This document shows, piece after piece, positions 13,911-24,098 of a stretch of DNA of 64,000 nucleotides (within the stretch, counting starts at the first letter, position 1; every line of letters starts with the position of its first letter). Both the position numbers and the translations under genes were made by a program. A model generated the notes under the pieces. The model made no database searches, had not been told where the DNA came from, and saw only the letters and a program-made list of their open reading frames with translations. Source of the DNA: Scleromitrula shiraiana (Eukaryota; Ascomycota; Leotiomycetes; Helotiales; Sclerotiniaceae). The stretch is taken from positions 1,240,001 through 1,304,000 of the forward strand of contig JABELC010000003.1 in assembly GCA_028455995.1 (NCBI GenBank), read 5' to 3'.

Positions 13911-15072
13911 CTAAGGTGCCAAAAGTGTTTGTTTTCCCCATCCAGTTTCTTTCTTTGCTATTTTCATCGCTTCGTCCATTTCCTCCAGGCCATAGCTGCC
14001 GATTGTGGTTACACCTCCATCATAACCCAATTTTAAATTCCCCTTTTCGATCATTTTGATCATTCGTACTACTATTTCTCTCTCATACATGAATCTGCCT
14101 TGTATCTTCAAACTTCTGAGCATGAGTGAGATATAATTTATTTCAATATTGCCGAATATACCACCCATGAAAGATGCTCTACCAAAGGGTTTCAACGCAG
14201 CCATTGCTAATACAATATGAGTTGAACCAGCTGCTGCGTTGGATGAAAAATCAATATATGCGTCTGCACCTCCCCCTATTTCTTGATGCTGAAAGCATTG
14301 CTTGTGTATCCTTACCCTTATCTCCTGTCAACTTGACAATTTCGAGTCTTCCAGTGTTTTGAAACGTCTTGCTAAGGGCTGCGAGTGTGTCCTCATTCCT
14401 GCCGCAAGCAACAACGGTGGCACCTATCGCCAGGGCCATAGTAACAGCACTTCCTCCAAATCTACCCGTGGCCGGTGCTAAAATCACCGTTTCTCCAGAA
14501 GAACATTGGTATCTGCGAGTCCACCAAAAGGTACTAGACAACCTATCAAATTTTTGTCAGCTTTACAAACCCAGAAAAACTGTAGATTCTGACTTACTTG
14601 ACATTCCACATAAATCTTCAACGATAGATCCAAGTTTTCCACATAGAGTATCCTCGTCAAGAACGAACACATTTTCCAATGGAAATTTGGCATATTCCGC
14701 AAAGGTTCCGCGTCTCCACTCGCCCTCCATCAACTTCATTGCTGCTGTTCCATGTAGACCCATCAGAATGGTTAGATCTGGGTCATCTCGCGCACGTATG
14801 ATCGTATCGCAATATACTAATTGGCCTGGTTCTAACGTGATAGAATCTAACCCCACTGATTGAACTCGGCCGATTGAACTCCCACCCGGTGTGATTGGTA
14901 GTGTCATAGGATAAGGTAGAGAGCCATCGAGTACAGAAGAAAGATACGAAAGAACACAAGTACCAAGAACCTTAACAATTACAGAACCAGAGCCAGCGCT
15001 TGGAATTGGAACAATCTCCAGATCCAACGGACTTCCCAATGACTTAAGTATAAGTGCTTTCTGGGTCTTCAT
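13911..15072 (-). pseudogene. Zinc-type alcohol dehydrogenase/quinone oxidoreductase homologue with two frameshifts
   Basis: Medium-chain dehydrogenase/reductase homologue of about 355 residues, expected to use NAD(P)H. Exon 1 (15072-14598) encodes the GroES-like domain from MKTQKALILK. A 55-base intron (14597-14543, GTAAGT to GATAG) follows. Exon 2 resumes in the expected frame with CLVPFGGLADTNV, then meets a stop. The conserved Rossmann segment (GETVILAPATGRFGGSAV) continues in another frame, so one base is missing near 14495-14503. Near 14271-14280, at a run of five G, frame returns to the original (GGGADAYIDFSS then MAALKPFGRASFMGG) by one extra base. Both sides of each break look family-conserved. 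It is therefore either a decaying gene or two assembly errors. The usual structural-zinc cysteines are not seen, as in quinone-oxidoreductase-like members. Confidence 0.8.
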
Positions 15073-15812
15073 TCTCGGACAACACAGCGTCTAGATATTG
15101 CATTGGATGCTAAAAGTACAATCACACAAGACATTGCTGCTATACGAGTTCATGACATACCTATTACCTGGCATTACAGAATGGAATTAACACATTGATA
15201 ATCGGAGTGACATGGAAATTAGAGCTTTAACAGCGAAGATGTGAGATTTCGGATCGATTAACCCGTCTAATGCACTTGCTTAGTGGGGCATAATCATAAT
15301 TCTGCATGCTTATGATAACGTTCAAGGCTAATAATCAAGGCCAGAACTTTCGTTGGTTGCCATCTTCATATCTCGAATATGCTTGTTATCGTTTATTTCC
15401 GTTATGATCGCCTTCTAAATCCACTGAGATATATTTAGGGATGTGGTATGGGGGATAAATGCAGTGTTCCAGAATAAGAAATATATGCATCTATTCGTAT
15501 GTAATACCTAGACACCTAGACTGTTCGACGTTTGATTTATCACTCATATTGAGTTTGTATGACTTGTGTTAGAAGGGTATCCACGATGTCACCCATGATA
15601 GGGGAGCCTTTTCAGAGCCAAGGTATTACCATGTTTATAATTGGAAGCTGTCTTGATAATTCTGAAACTGTGAAACAATAAGCAAATAGAAATGAAAAAT
15701 CATGAATAATAGGTAGATGCATTGAAATATTCATGGAAAGAGAAGAAATTGAAGCCATAACTTAAGTGTTGTCAGCTTGCTTAGTAATCACGTTTCGAAA
15801 TCTTTTACCTTC
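15073..15812. other. Upstream region of the dehydrogenase homologue
   Basis: Mixed-composition intergenic sequence between the dehydrogenase start and the inverted-repeat element. It should hold the dehydrogenase promoter. No gene seen. Confidence 0.5.
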
Positions 15813-15830
15813 AAAATATCTTATCTCATC

Positions 15831-15921
15831 CTCAGACCCTTCGATATATTACCCCACATAAAAATTTTTGACCAATAATATTCTTTAATTTTTTTACCTG
15901 AGGTGTGCCGAAGGGTCTGAG
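15831..15921. repeat. Subterminal hairpin at left end of the TIR element
   Basis: The tip sequence CTCAGACCCTTCG at 15831-15843 is found inverted at 15909-15921. Extending the alignment, the inner arm complement reads CGGCACACC where the outer arm reads CGATATATT. Every difference is a C/T or G/A transition, as expected if the outer arm had been hit by RIP and the inner had escaped. Confidence 0.8.
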
Positions 15922-16744
15922 AGTATATGGTTCCAGCTTTGGTGTAAACATAAACAAATCGATGTATTATCGACTTTTTAAATAGTAATAATAAGTTAAC
16001 TAATAATTATTATTTATTAAGGCTGATTGTATAGATAAAAATAGATTTTCTAATTATGATTATATATATTATATTATTATAGTTTAAGGCGTTGAGGTAT
16101 AACTATATGCTTGAAGAAAAAAATGTACATTTTTAAATATAAATATCCTCGAATCATTATTAGCATCTACTCTTTTGAAAATCAACAATTATAACTCTTT
16201 TTAAAGAATTTTTTTATATAGTAGAGGTTAGATCGATTGAGAGATTTTTAATATATTGTTAGATTTATTTAAAAGAATTGTAGTTGTTGATTTTGAAGGG
16301 GATAGGTGTTAATGGTGATTTGAAGAAATGCTTTAAATTTAAGGTATTTTACTTTAAAATTCAATTTCAAATCCAATTTAAATTTAACTCTTTTGACTAT
16401 TTTTTAAGATAACTGCAATGCCGCTGATGCAATTAGAATATTCAGCTTGAGATAATGATTCGATTGAGCTTAAAATCATCATTAGTATATAAATATTGAA
16501 GATGGGGGAGTTGAATAAGTTCGGATTTAAAATAAACTTTGTTTGTATAAAATTTTTAAAATAAAAATTTTAAATCAATTATATAATCTAAATAACTGGT
16601 GTTAATTGTATAGATACTAGTAAATAAGAGCTTTCAAATGATATAATTCTTTTTTAAATAAGTTATAGTTGAAAAGTAAAAGTATAAGGTTGAAGTGCTT
16701 TTATCAAGCAAAATCGGTTCTCATTAAAAAAACGCCTAAAGTGG

Positions 16745-16873
16745 CTCAGACCTTTGCGGAGTTGAACTGCTTCGGTTAAAAAATAGGTAATTTTCATACT
16801 AAAACACTAGTAATTTTCCTATATTATAACATTCCAAGTTATTATTATTCAGTTCAACTCCTAAGGGTCTGAG
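16745..16873. repeat. Subterminal hairpin at right end of the TIR element
   Basis: The sequence at 16745-16769 (CTCAGACC, then GCGGAGTTGAACTG) is present inverted at 16850-16873 (CAGTTCAACTCC, then GGTCTGAG) with only a few mismatches and about an 80-base loop. Together with the left hairpin it makes a compound end structure. Confidence 0.78.
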
Positions 16874-16940
16874 GATGAGATAAAAAATATCAATCGTATG
16901 CTCTTACGACCGATCAGTGAATTTGTAATTATCCAACAAC

Positions 16941-18065
16941 ATGACTTCATCCGCAGATTCCCCTCCATATCTTATGCAATGGCTGATCGATACACGACCT
17001 CTATGGCCAGTTCACGGCATAAATAAACCCAGGGAGGAAGTCGCAGAACTACGGAAAGTTGTGTGTATGAGCATAGCCTATCCGACAAATCCGATCTGAC
17101 AGCGATGTTAGGCTTCTCGTTCTCTGGCTCTTCTTACAACGTCTGAGCAGGAAGCCGTTTTGAAATACTATCATGTTAAAGATGCAAAAATGAGTCTAGC
17201 CTCGCAGTTACTGAAGCACCTGGTCATAACAAAGTATTGCAATGTCCCTTGGTCAAAAAGTACGATATCGCGGGAAGCAAACGGGAAACCTTGCTATATT
17301 CCAACTGGGAACCAACCACGAATCGAATTTAACGTAAGTCATCAGGCCGGTCTTGTCACATTGATCGCTGTTATTGGAGGGAATGGAAACATAAATGTTG
17401 GTACAGATATTGTTTGTGCGGATGAACGACTATCGCACGATTACAGATACATTGACAAGAGTGGGTTTTTTGATTGGGTGGATATGCACGGAGATGTTTT
17501 CGCAGAGTCGGAACTCAATCATATGAAGCTCTCGCTGCATGGGCTTGATGAATTAATACCCGCTGGGAAACTTTGCGGATATGGTAACGATGCTCTCTCT
17601 AGATGCCAGTGGAGGAACATGCAAGTGGATGTAGCTGTCACAAACGATGGAAGTGATACCAGACAATTAAAGATTGATAGCAAGACGATTATTGATGCGA
17701 AACTTCGAAGATTTTATGCTATGTGGTGTTTACGAGAAGCATATGTGAAGATGACAGGAGAAGCTTTGCTTGCACCCTGGTTGAAGGATTTGGAAATCTG
17801 CGATGTACGAGCCCCGGCCTCGGCCGTCATGAAAACCGATAATTCGAATTCACTTAGAGTCGGAGAAACTACCAGCAATTATCGAATCGTTTTCAAAGGA
17901 AAAGAAGTCACGAATGTACAGATGGAGTTGGTCGCATTGGGGTCGCATTATATGGTTGGTGGTGCTGTTAGGACCAAAAGTCCCGAGATAAAGTTAGCAT
18001 TAGGCCAGTGGAAAGAAGTTGATCTTGAGGAGGACGTTCTGAAAATTGCAGAGGAGAATCCTTGA
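16941..18065 (+). CDS. Sfp-type 4'-phosphopantetheinyl transferase
   Basis: Transfers phosphopantetheine from coenzyme A to a serine on carrier domains of polyketide synthases, peptide synthetases and the alpha-aminoadipate reductase of lysine synthesis. Exon 1 is 16941-17060 (ATG, then QWLIDTRPLWP, the usual N-terminal block). A 51-base intron (17061-17111, branch CTGAC) follows, then exon 2 17112-18065, giving about 357 residues, normal for the NpgA/AASDHPPT type. Motifs seen: DAKMSLASQLLKH, PRIEFNVSHQAG, the metal-binding VGTDIVCADER, and WCLREAYVKMTGEALL. The start at 17160 misses the N-terminal block. The inverted-repeat element ends only 50 bases before the ATG, so promoter elements must lie within or beyond it. 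Filamentous ascomycetes usually rely on one broad enzyme of this class. Confidence 0.95.
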
Positions 18066-18699
18066 TCTTTTGCGTGTTACTTGGAGTCCGGGCTTACCGG
18101 GCTCCTAAATCAGAGCCTTGGCCGAGCTAGATTATAGCTATACAGGTTCATGCTCAAATTGTTCAGGAAAACGACTAGACCGTTACATGTTTTGTTGATC
18201 TTGTCCAATTTTAGACGCGGGGAAGATCTCCATGAGCAGCTAGTCAAGCCACTGGTGTCATACCCACTATTCCCACTTTTACCCCAGATAATTGCGTGCA
18301 TTTTATTTTCTTCTTCAGTAATAATAAACCCGGACTTGAGTCTACACGATATAATTATTCTTAGTTATCAGCAGTACGACAAATACTCCCCGTAAAGTCT
18401 TTCCCTATTAGGGTTCTATAAGATTACGAATGCAGATCAAATTGTCGGATGAGGGCCACCATTCGATCATGAGTAGAGGATTTATTCAGGTTTTATTACA
18501 CCAAAATATAGGAGAGGCTTTTTTATATCTGTAAGATGAGGAGTGCATGTGCACAATGACGATGATTTTTCTTGGTCAATGAATTGTAGTCCTTTACTCC
18601 CAACCCACTATGTTATTTTGAGCTTCAAATTAAACAAATCTGTTGATACCTTCCCATAGTTACTTTGTATTAAATATTGATTCCACCCTATCGTGTGCA
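18066..18699. other. Spacer between PPTase and aquaporin
   Basis: Holds the PPTase 3' end and the aquaporin promoter. Short frames on both strands are overlapping and featureless. Nothing else seen. Confidence 0.5.
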
Positions 18700-20218
18700 A
18701 TGTCTTGGTCTTCTGGAAGCCCATATGAGAATTCTAGTCCCAAAAGAAGGGATTTTGCTAAAAGAAATGGAATCCATAACAACGGATATGGAAGTGGACC
18801 GGGACTTCGAGATCCAGACGATAAGATACAAAAATCAGAATCCGCATACGCAGATCACTTAGAAAAAGCAGTAAAAGATGTTGGGCCTGGGCCTGCAATG
18901 AAGTCTTTTAGTAAATTTCAAAGTCCAGAATTTGGCCATGTCGAACATCGAGAGCATCGCTCACATCGAAGCTCAGCTTTATCGCCTCCTCTACAAGATC
19001 TACATCTTCGTGAAATCCCGACTGCAAGTACAGATGAGACTAAAGTATCACGAAAAAGTGCACAGGATATTGAACATCTGGAAACGTTATCGTCAATTAG
19101 ATCACATCTGGGCTTGGAACGCGAGGCGCCTATTCTTGATGAGCACGATGAACATTTATACCTGCCGTGGAGCTCGGTTCGTTACATATTGAGAGAACCA
19201 TTTGCGGAATTCTTTGGTACATTTGTCATGGTGCTATTTGGGGATGGAAGTGTGGCACAGGTACTTTTGAGTGCTGGTCAGACGACAGCTCCAGGTAAGG
19301 ATGGTTTTGGCAGTTACCAAAGTATCAATTGGGGGTAAGTCTTTGATGAATCGCTGTTTCTTCCAAATTACAGTATTGATTCATGTTGCAGATGGGCTCT
19401 AGGAGTAATGCTCGGAATATATGTAGCTGGCGATTCGGGAGGATTTTTGAACCCTGCCATAACCTTAGCCTTCTGCGTATACCGCAAACTCCCCTGGCGA
19501 CGTTTCCCCATCTATTTCCTTGCACAATTCGTGGGTGGATTTTGCGCTGCTGGTGTCATATACATCAATTACATCAATGCGATTGACGAGGTTGAAGGAC
19601 ATGGTATCAGAACTGTTCCTCCTTCACCAACTGCCACTGGCGGGATTTTTTGCACATATCCACAGGCTTTTGTGACCAAAACCAGCCAATTCTTTAGTGA
19701 ATTTATTGCGAGTACACTACTCATGTTTGTCATTTTTGCTTTGAAAGATGATTCGAATCCGGGAGCTATGGGAAAGAGTGGTGCTGGACCTATGTTTCCA
19801 CTCGCTTTACTTTTTCTAATTTTTGGCCTGGGTGCGTGTTTCGGGTAGGTCGTACATCTCTTTCCCATTGCTACTAGTAATCTAACTAAATGTTTTCAGA
19901 TGGGAAACGGGCTATGCTATCAATCTTGCTCGAGACTTTGGACCACGTCTCATGTCTTATGCTGTGGGATATGCAGGGGCATTCAGTGCTTCAGGATACT
20001 ATTTTTGGATTCCGATGGTTGCTCCTTTCTGTGGGTGTTTATTTGGAGGCTTTTTATATGATGCTTTTGTGTATACAGGCCCGGAGAGTCCATTAAATAG
20101 TCCTTGGGTCGGGATTCCGCTGACTTACAAGGCCTGGCGGAGGAGGGCTATAAGAAGGGGTTTAATGAAGAGAAAGCGCCTAAGTGATGAGGATGTTGAA
20201 AAGGGGGGTCGGGTTTGA
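18700..20218 (+). CDS. Aquaporin/aquaglyceroporin (MIP family)
   Basis: Channel for water and small solutes such as glycerol. Exons 18700-19334, 19392-19844 and 19900-20218 join in frame across 57- and 55-base introns, giving about 468 residues. The ATG at 18700 (MSWSSGSPYEN) is chosen over an upstream frame start at 18643 that only adds an unlikely leader. The first 180 or so residues are a hydrophilic, probably cytosolic extension, followed by six membrane segments. The first half-helix motif is intact (GGFLNPAITLAF). The second is AINLARDFGPRL, with Leu replacing Pro (NLA for NPA), a variation known among fungal aquaglyceroporins. The Asp in ARDFGPR is typical of glycerol-conducting members. 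The C terminus is short and basic. Confidence 0.93.
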
Positions 20219-20645
20219 GGATTCTAATAATTACGTTGTCACATAGACAGTCTCGTCGCATAGAATTGAAATCAATTGACAAACGTCTTGTATCTTTGTA
20301 ATCTTCCCAAAAAGAGAAATTTAATCTGGCGGCCGTGTTGAGCCCTAGCGTCAAACCAAACTAGAGATCTATCTTCAAATTCTAACCACTGACAATAATT
20401 CATTAATCATCTCTCAATCGATTATCAATTCAAATACTCGATTTTTCAATTCCCCAATATAAATAAAATTTAGATATATGTAGTATGTGGTGAGTGAATC
20501 AAAATTAACGGGTAAGCACAAGCATGCCGATCACAAAAGAAGATGCCGAGGTCTCACTCTTCAGCAAACAAACAAAACATCCCCTTCCTCCATCACCTCG
20601 ATCCTTTCATCAACTTTGTTATCGCTACAGACGCATATCTACATA
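20219..20645. other. Promoter region of the acyl-CoA dehydrogenase
   Basis: AT-leaning spacer with polypyrimidine runs just before the start codon (20560-20630), common in fungal promoters. No gene seen. Confidence 0.5.
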
Positions 20646-22231
20646 ATGTCTATACCGGGGCCAAATTTGAAAGGTTCTTCTGCGTCGTCAGCTCGTACAT
20701 CATTCGAGTTATTTGGCTGTCCAACACCATATGCCGAGCCATTATGGTATTCGCGTAATGTCTCGCCACATTACACCGATTCGCATCGCAAACTGCGAGC
20801 TGCCGTGAGGAAATACGTCGATGAAGATATATTGCCTCATGCATTTGAATGGGAATCTGAAGGCAAAGTTCCAGATTCGGCACGTGATCCTCCAGTCAGC
20901 TCTATCTAGAACAGAACTAATACTCTCTGTAGGTTTTCAAACGACATGCAGATCTTGGATATCTGGCTCTGAGTACAGGATTGGATAATGTACCCTTACC
21001 CGGCGGTGTTAAGTTTGAGGATTGGGATTCCTGGCACAGCTTGATTGTTACGGATGAGCTATCGCGTATAGTGAGATAATCTTGATCTCAGCATTCAGTG
21101 CTGAGTATCTCCAAATATTCCATCTGCGAGTACTGATTTCACCTAGGCATATACAGGTGTTATATGGGGTCTCGGGGGTGGAAACGCAATCGGAGTTCCA
21201 CCCATCGTCAATTTTGGAACATGGGAACAAAAGGCTCGATTTCTACCTGGAGTTGCAGATGGTAGTATAAGGTTTTGTCTCGGGATTACTGAACCTGATG
21301 CTGGATCTGATGTTGCTAATATCAAGACTACTGCTATTCGAGACGGTGATCATTATGTTGTAAATGGTTCAAAGAAATGGATCACCAATGGTGTCTGGGC
21401 GAATTATATCACTGCAGCTGTTCGTACTGGTGGAGCTGGGGCAGCTGGAGTATCTGTCCTAATAATTCCTTTGGGATCAAAGGGAGTTTCTAGAAGATTA
21501 ATGCACAATTCAGGTGTGGGGGCTTCCGGAAGCACTTTTATTACATTTGATGATGTGATGGTTCCTGCCGAAAATCTTCTACATAAAGAAAATCGCGGGT
21601 TCGAAATCATCATGTCAAACTTCAATGCAGAAAGAAAAAGTCTCGCCACATCTGCTATTCGTTTGAGCAGGGTATGCGTAGAAGATGCATGGAAACATGC
21701 ATGTACACGCGAGACCTTCGGGAAGAAATTGATTGAAAATGCAATAATTCGCGCGAAGTTCGTGAAGATGGGTAGGATGATCGAACCTGCTCAAGCATTT
21801 CTTGAGCAGCTTACTTGGTTAATTGAGTTGAATCGAAAAAGTGGTAACATGAACGATGTGAGGATTGGAGGTATGACTGCGATGCTGAAAGTAGTTAGCA
21901 CAAGGTGTCTTGAATTATGTGTAAGAGAGGCTCAACAAGTAATGGGTGGCTTGGGATATGCAAGGGGAGGGAAGGGCGGAAGGTGAGTTTTCTATCACTT
22001 AGGATGCATCGATCTGACTTAATATCTGCAGAATTGAAGCCATCTCCAGAGATGTGCGTGTTATGGCTGTCGGTTAGTATACCCAAAGATTAAGATTCGG
22101 TTCAGTCTTTGCCTTGAGTTTAGTGCTAACAAACTATAGGAGGTGGTACCGAAGAGATCATGAGTGAACTTTCTATTAAAGAAGAGGTTAAAGATCTCTT
22201 AATGTACTCGAAGAAATCTAGTAAGCTATGA
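20646..22231 (+). CDS. Acyl-CoA dehydrogenase family protein
   Basis: FAD-dependent oxidation of an acyl-CoA; substrate unknown. The start is MSIPGPNLKGSS at 20646. Later exons are clear: one ending at 21070, then 21147-21982, 22032-22072 and 22140-22231, with introns 21071-21146, 21983-22031 and 22073-22139. Exon 2 begins VFKRHADLGYLAL at 20933. The first splice is uncertain: the obvious GTGATC donor at 20884 gives the wrong phase, while GTCAGC at 20895 keeps frame but makes a 38-base intron. Family blocks seen: CLGITEPDAGSD (flavin/substrate loop), GSKKWITNG, TRETFGKKL, QQVMGGLGYARGG and SRDVRVMAVGGGTEEIM. The medium-chain-type catalytic Glu before GT is Gly here. NAERKSLA offers a Glu where isovaleryl- and long-chain-type enzymes have theirs. 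Confidence 0.88.
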
Positions 22232-22937
22232 GTGGCACAATATCACAAGAAACAACTCGTATTATCATGATAGGTCGTAGTCCCACGTTCAACTGAAAAC
22301 TCTAGTATGGCGATAAAATTCAACACCTCTGTGCCAAAAGACGAACCAGGCTATGAAGCGCCCATATTTCATTATTCCCGTTCGAGTGCCGGTAGAACTA
22401 TCAGGTACCTTTAATACCTGATGTCATATAAAATAATGCATTGTCCCCGTCATGTAACATAGAATCACAGATGTTGATATTATAGTTGCTCAAACAGTCA
22501 GATGAAAGACGATGCATCAATTAGGATGACTCTCAATGCTTTCATACCCATCTTATCTCAATGGAGCTATCGAATTTCCAATTTTTGAATGATGATATTC
22601 ACTCAAATTTGCGGGGTATATGGCTAGTTTCCAAAGGTTTCGTCCTGTTTCTATGTTTATTGTTCTCGCCTATTCAAAATCGACTCGCGTTTCTTCAAAC
22701 ATTTTGAGATCAACGTCTACCTACACAAAGAAGAATATCAATAGCCAACGCCAAACTTTTCATCATACTTTCTATAACCCCAAAAATGACTCTCATCGAC
22801 AGAATCTCCGTATGAAAATACCTTCTGCATTTGTTTGTTTGGAGCTCGAAGAGCATAAGAGCTGGTGACGATTCAATCTACATCACCATCTTAAGGCCAT
22901 CCACTTGTGACCTTTGCTGAAAGAATCATAGATAGTT
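22232..22937. other. Spacer after the acyl-CoA dehydrogenase
   Basis: Contains an 82-codon frame (22620-22868) without recognisable domains. Its Ser/Thr/Lys-rich content, AT-driven codons and lack of introns make it more likely the leader of the next gene than a protein. Not called. Confidence 0.4.
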
Positions 22938-24098
22938 ATGTCAGATCAAATGTTGGTTTGTTTAAACAAAATCTGGTCTGTGTTGAGTTATTTTACTGAT
23001 CTCAGAAAGCAGTCTCTTTCGAAAATGGCCGATTCAATAAATACTCCGCAGTCATTCCCATTGATGAAGTTTCCCGAAGATATACTACGTTATTTCCTGA
23101 AAATAGCTCTCACAGCCTCAACACCCATCACAAATCCATGGTTCTACTACTCCAAAACCACGCCTGCCAGGGAATTATGGCGTCGCGATCTAAATGTCCA
23201 CATTCTCGCCACCTGCAAGTATTTCAACCATATTGGCACTCCTATTCTCTACCAGAGAAACATCTTCCGCTTCACAATGAATCTTACGCAAGATTTTAAT
23301 TCCACGAAAGATGACTTGGGAGTGGCGAGATTCCTTAACATATCCCATTACCGTGAAAGAAGCGACTTCCTAAACAATCGCACTGCGCGTGTAAAATTGA
23401 TTCGAAGAGTCATCATCGACTACCACGACCCAGCGAACCCACATCAATTCTTGGAGAATAAGCCTGCAGATAAAGAGCTCAATGATTTGGCAGTTTGGTG
23501 GCAGTGTTATGTTCTCGCCGAGTTGAGCAGATTGGGTGCTAAGTTAGACTTTCTGTCTTTGATTCTGCATGCCGATCTTGAAAGCACATATGACTATCTT
23601 TATATTCTTTCAAATTATGGTGTAATCAACGATGACTGGGATAATGTTCAGGGTGTGGGAATGAAAGTTACACGTATTTTGGTGCGGGGAGCATCAAATG
23701 AAGGGGGTAGAGGGAGAATGGTCTCAAATAACAACAATCAGCGCCCTGACAATACTAAAATTCTTAAGGATCTCCTCGAACAACTTTTCTACAAATGTAA
23801 AGTCAATGTAGGAAAAGTTCGATACCGTGGTGGGCTCTCTATTGGTCACGACATCGAGAACGACGATTCGATATCGGAATTGGACGAACCATATAGATTA
23901 GAGGATATGATGGATCACTTGAAAGTTACTTCTCGTTTGTCGAGCTCGGATTCTGATTTCCCCAAGGATGACTATGATGAAGAAGAACAACTGAGGCGAG
24001 CCATAAAGCTTTCTCTGCAAGAAGCAGAACTAAAGAATGGGGATATATGCGATGCGAATGATGCGGATGACGAGGATGACGGACTGTATGATGCTTAA
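22938..24098 (+). CDS. F-box-like protein with C-terminal ubiquitin-interacting motif
   Basis: Single-exon gene of up to 386 residues. MADSINTPQSF at 23025 is the more likely start because it directly precedes the conserved part. Near the N terminus, FPEDILRYFLKIAL followed by ILATCKYFNHIGTPILYQRNIFRF resembles the F-box-plus-linker pattern of fungal proteins where a helical segment precedes a TPILY block. At the C terminus, EEEQLRRAIKLSLQEAE fits the ubiquitin-interacting motif (acidic run, then LxxAIxxSLxEA), followed by an acidic tail of Asp/Glu/Ala/Asn. A role in ubiquitin-dependent turnover is inferred from these two features. The central 200 residues are unassigned. The F-box call is moderate, the UIM call good. 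Confidence 0.72.
   Translation: MSDQMLVCLNKIWSVLSYFTDLRKQSLSKMADSINTPQSFPLMKFPEDILRYFLKIALTASTPITNPWFYYSKTTPARELWRRDLNVHILATCKYFNHIGTPILYQRNIFRFTMNLTQDFNSTKDDLGVARFLNISHYRERSDFLNNRTARVKLIRRVIIDYHDPANPHQFLENKPADKELNDLAVWWQCYVLAELSRLGAKLDFLSLILHADLESTYDYLYILSNYGVINDDWDNVQGVGMKVTRILVRGASNEGGRGRMVSNNNNQRPDNTKILKDLLEQLFYKCKVNVGKVRYRGGLSIGHDIENDDSISELDEPYRLEDMMDHLKVTSRLSSSDSDFPKDDYDEEEQLRRAIKLSLQEAELKNGDICDANDADDEDDGLYDA

Larger units (their letters stand above)
15813..16891. mobile_element. AT-rich terminal-inverted-repeat element with 8-bp target duplication
   Basis: The 21 bases at 15821-15841 (beginning TTATCTCATCCTCAG) are repeated perfectly in inverted orientation at 16863-16883. Immediately outside, AAAATATC occurs at both 15813-15820 and 16884-16891, a perfect 8-bp direct duplication. 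The element is thus 1,063 bp with clean ends. Its interior is AT-rich and has no transposase frame, so it is non-autonomous. An 8-bp target duplication fits hAT-like transposases, though the terminal bases are not the usual CAGGG type. Each end also carries an inner inverted copy of the tip, listed separately. Its right end lies about 50 bases before the PPTase start codon. Confidence 0.9.

Noticed and set aside
14369..14863. 164-codon + strand frame over the dehydrogenase
   Set aside because: It lies opposite the conserved GroES and Rossmann motifs of the - strand gene and has no features of its own.
19745..19765. Possible tRNA B-box (GATTCGAATCC)
   Set aside because: Lies inside the conserved aquaporin exon and has no matching cloverleaf around it.
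22620..22868. 82-codon + strand frame
   Set aside because: No domain, no introns and no conserved context; probably part of an untranslated leader.
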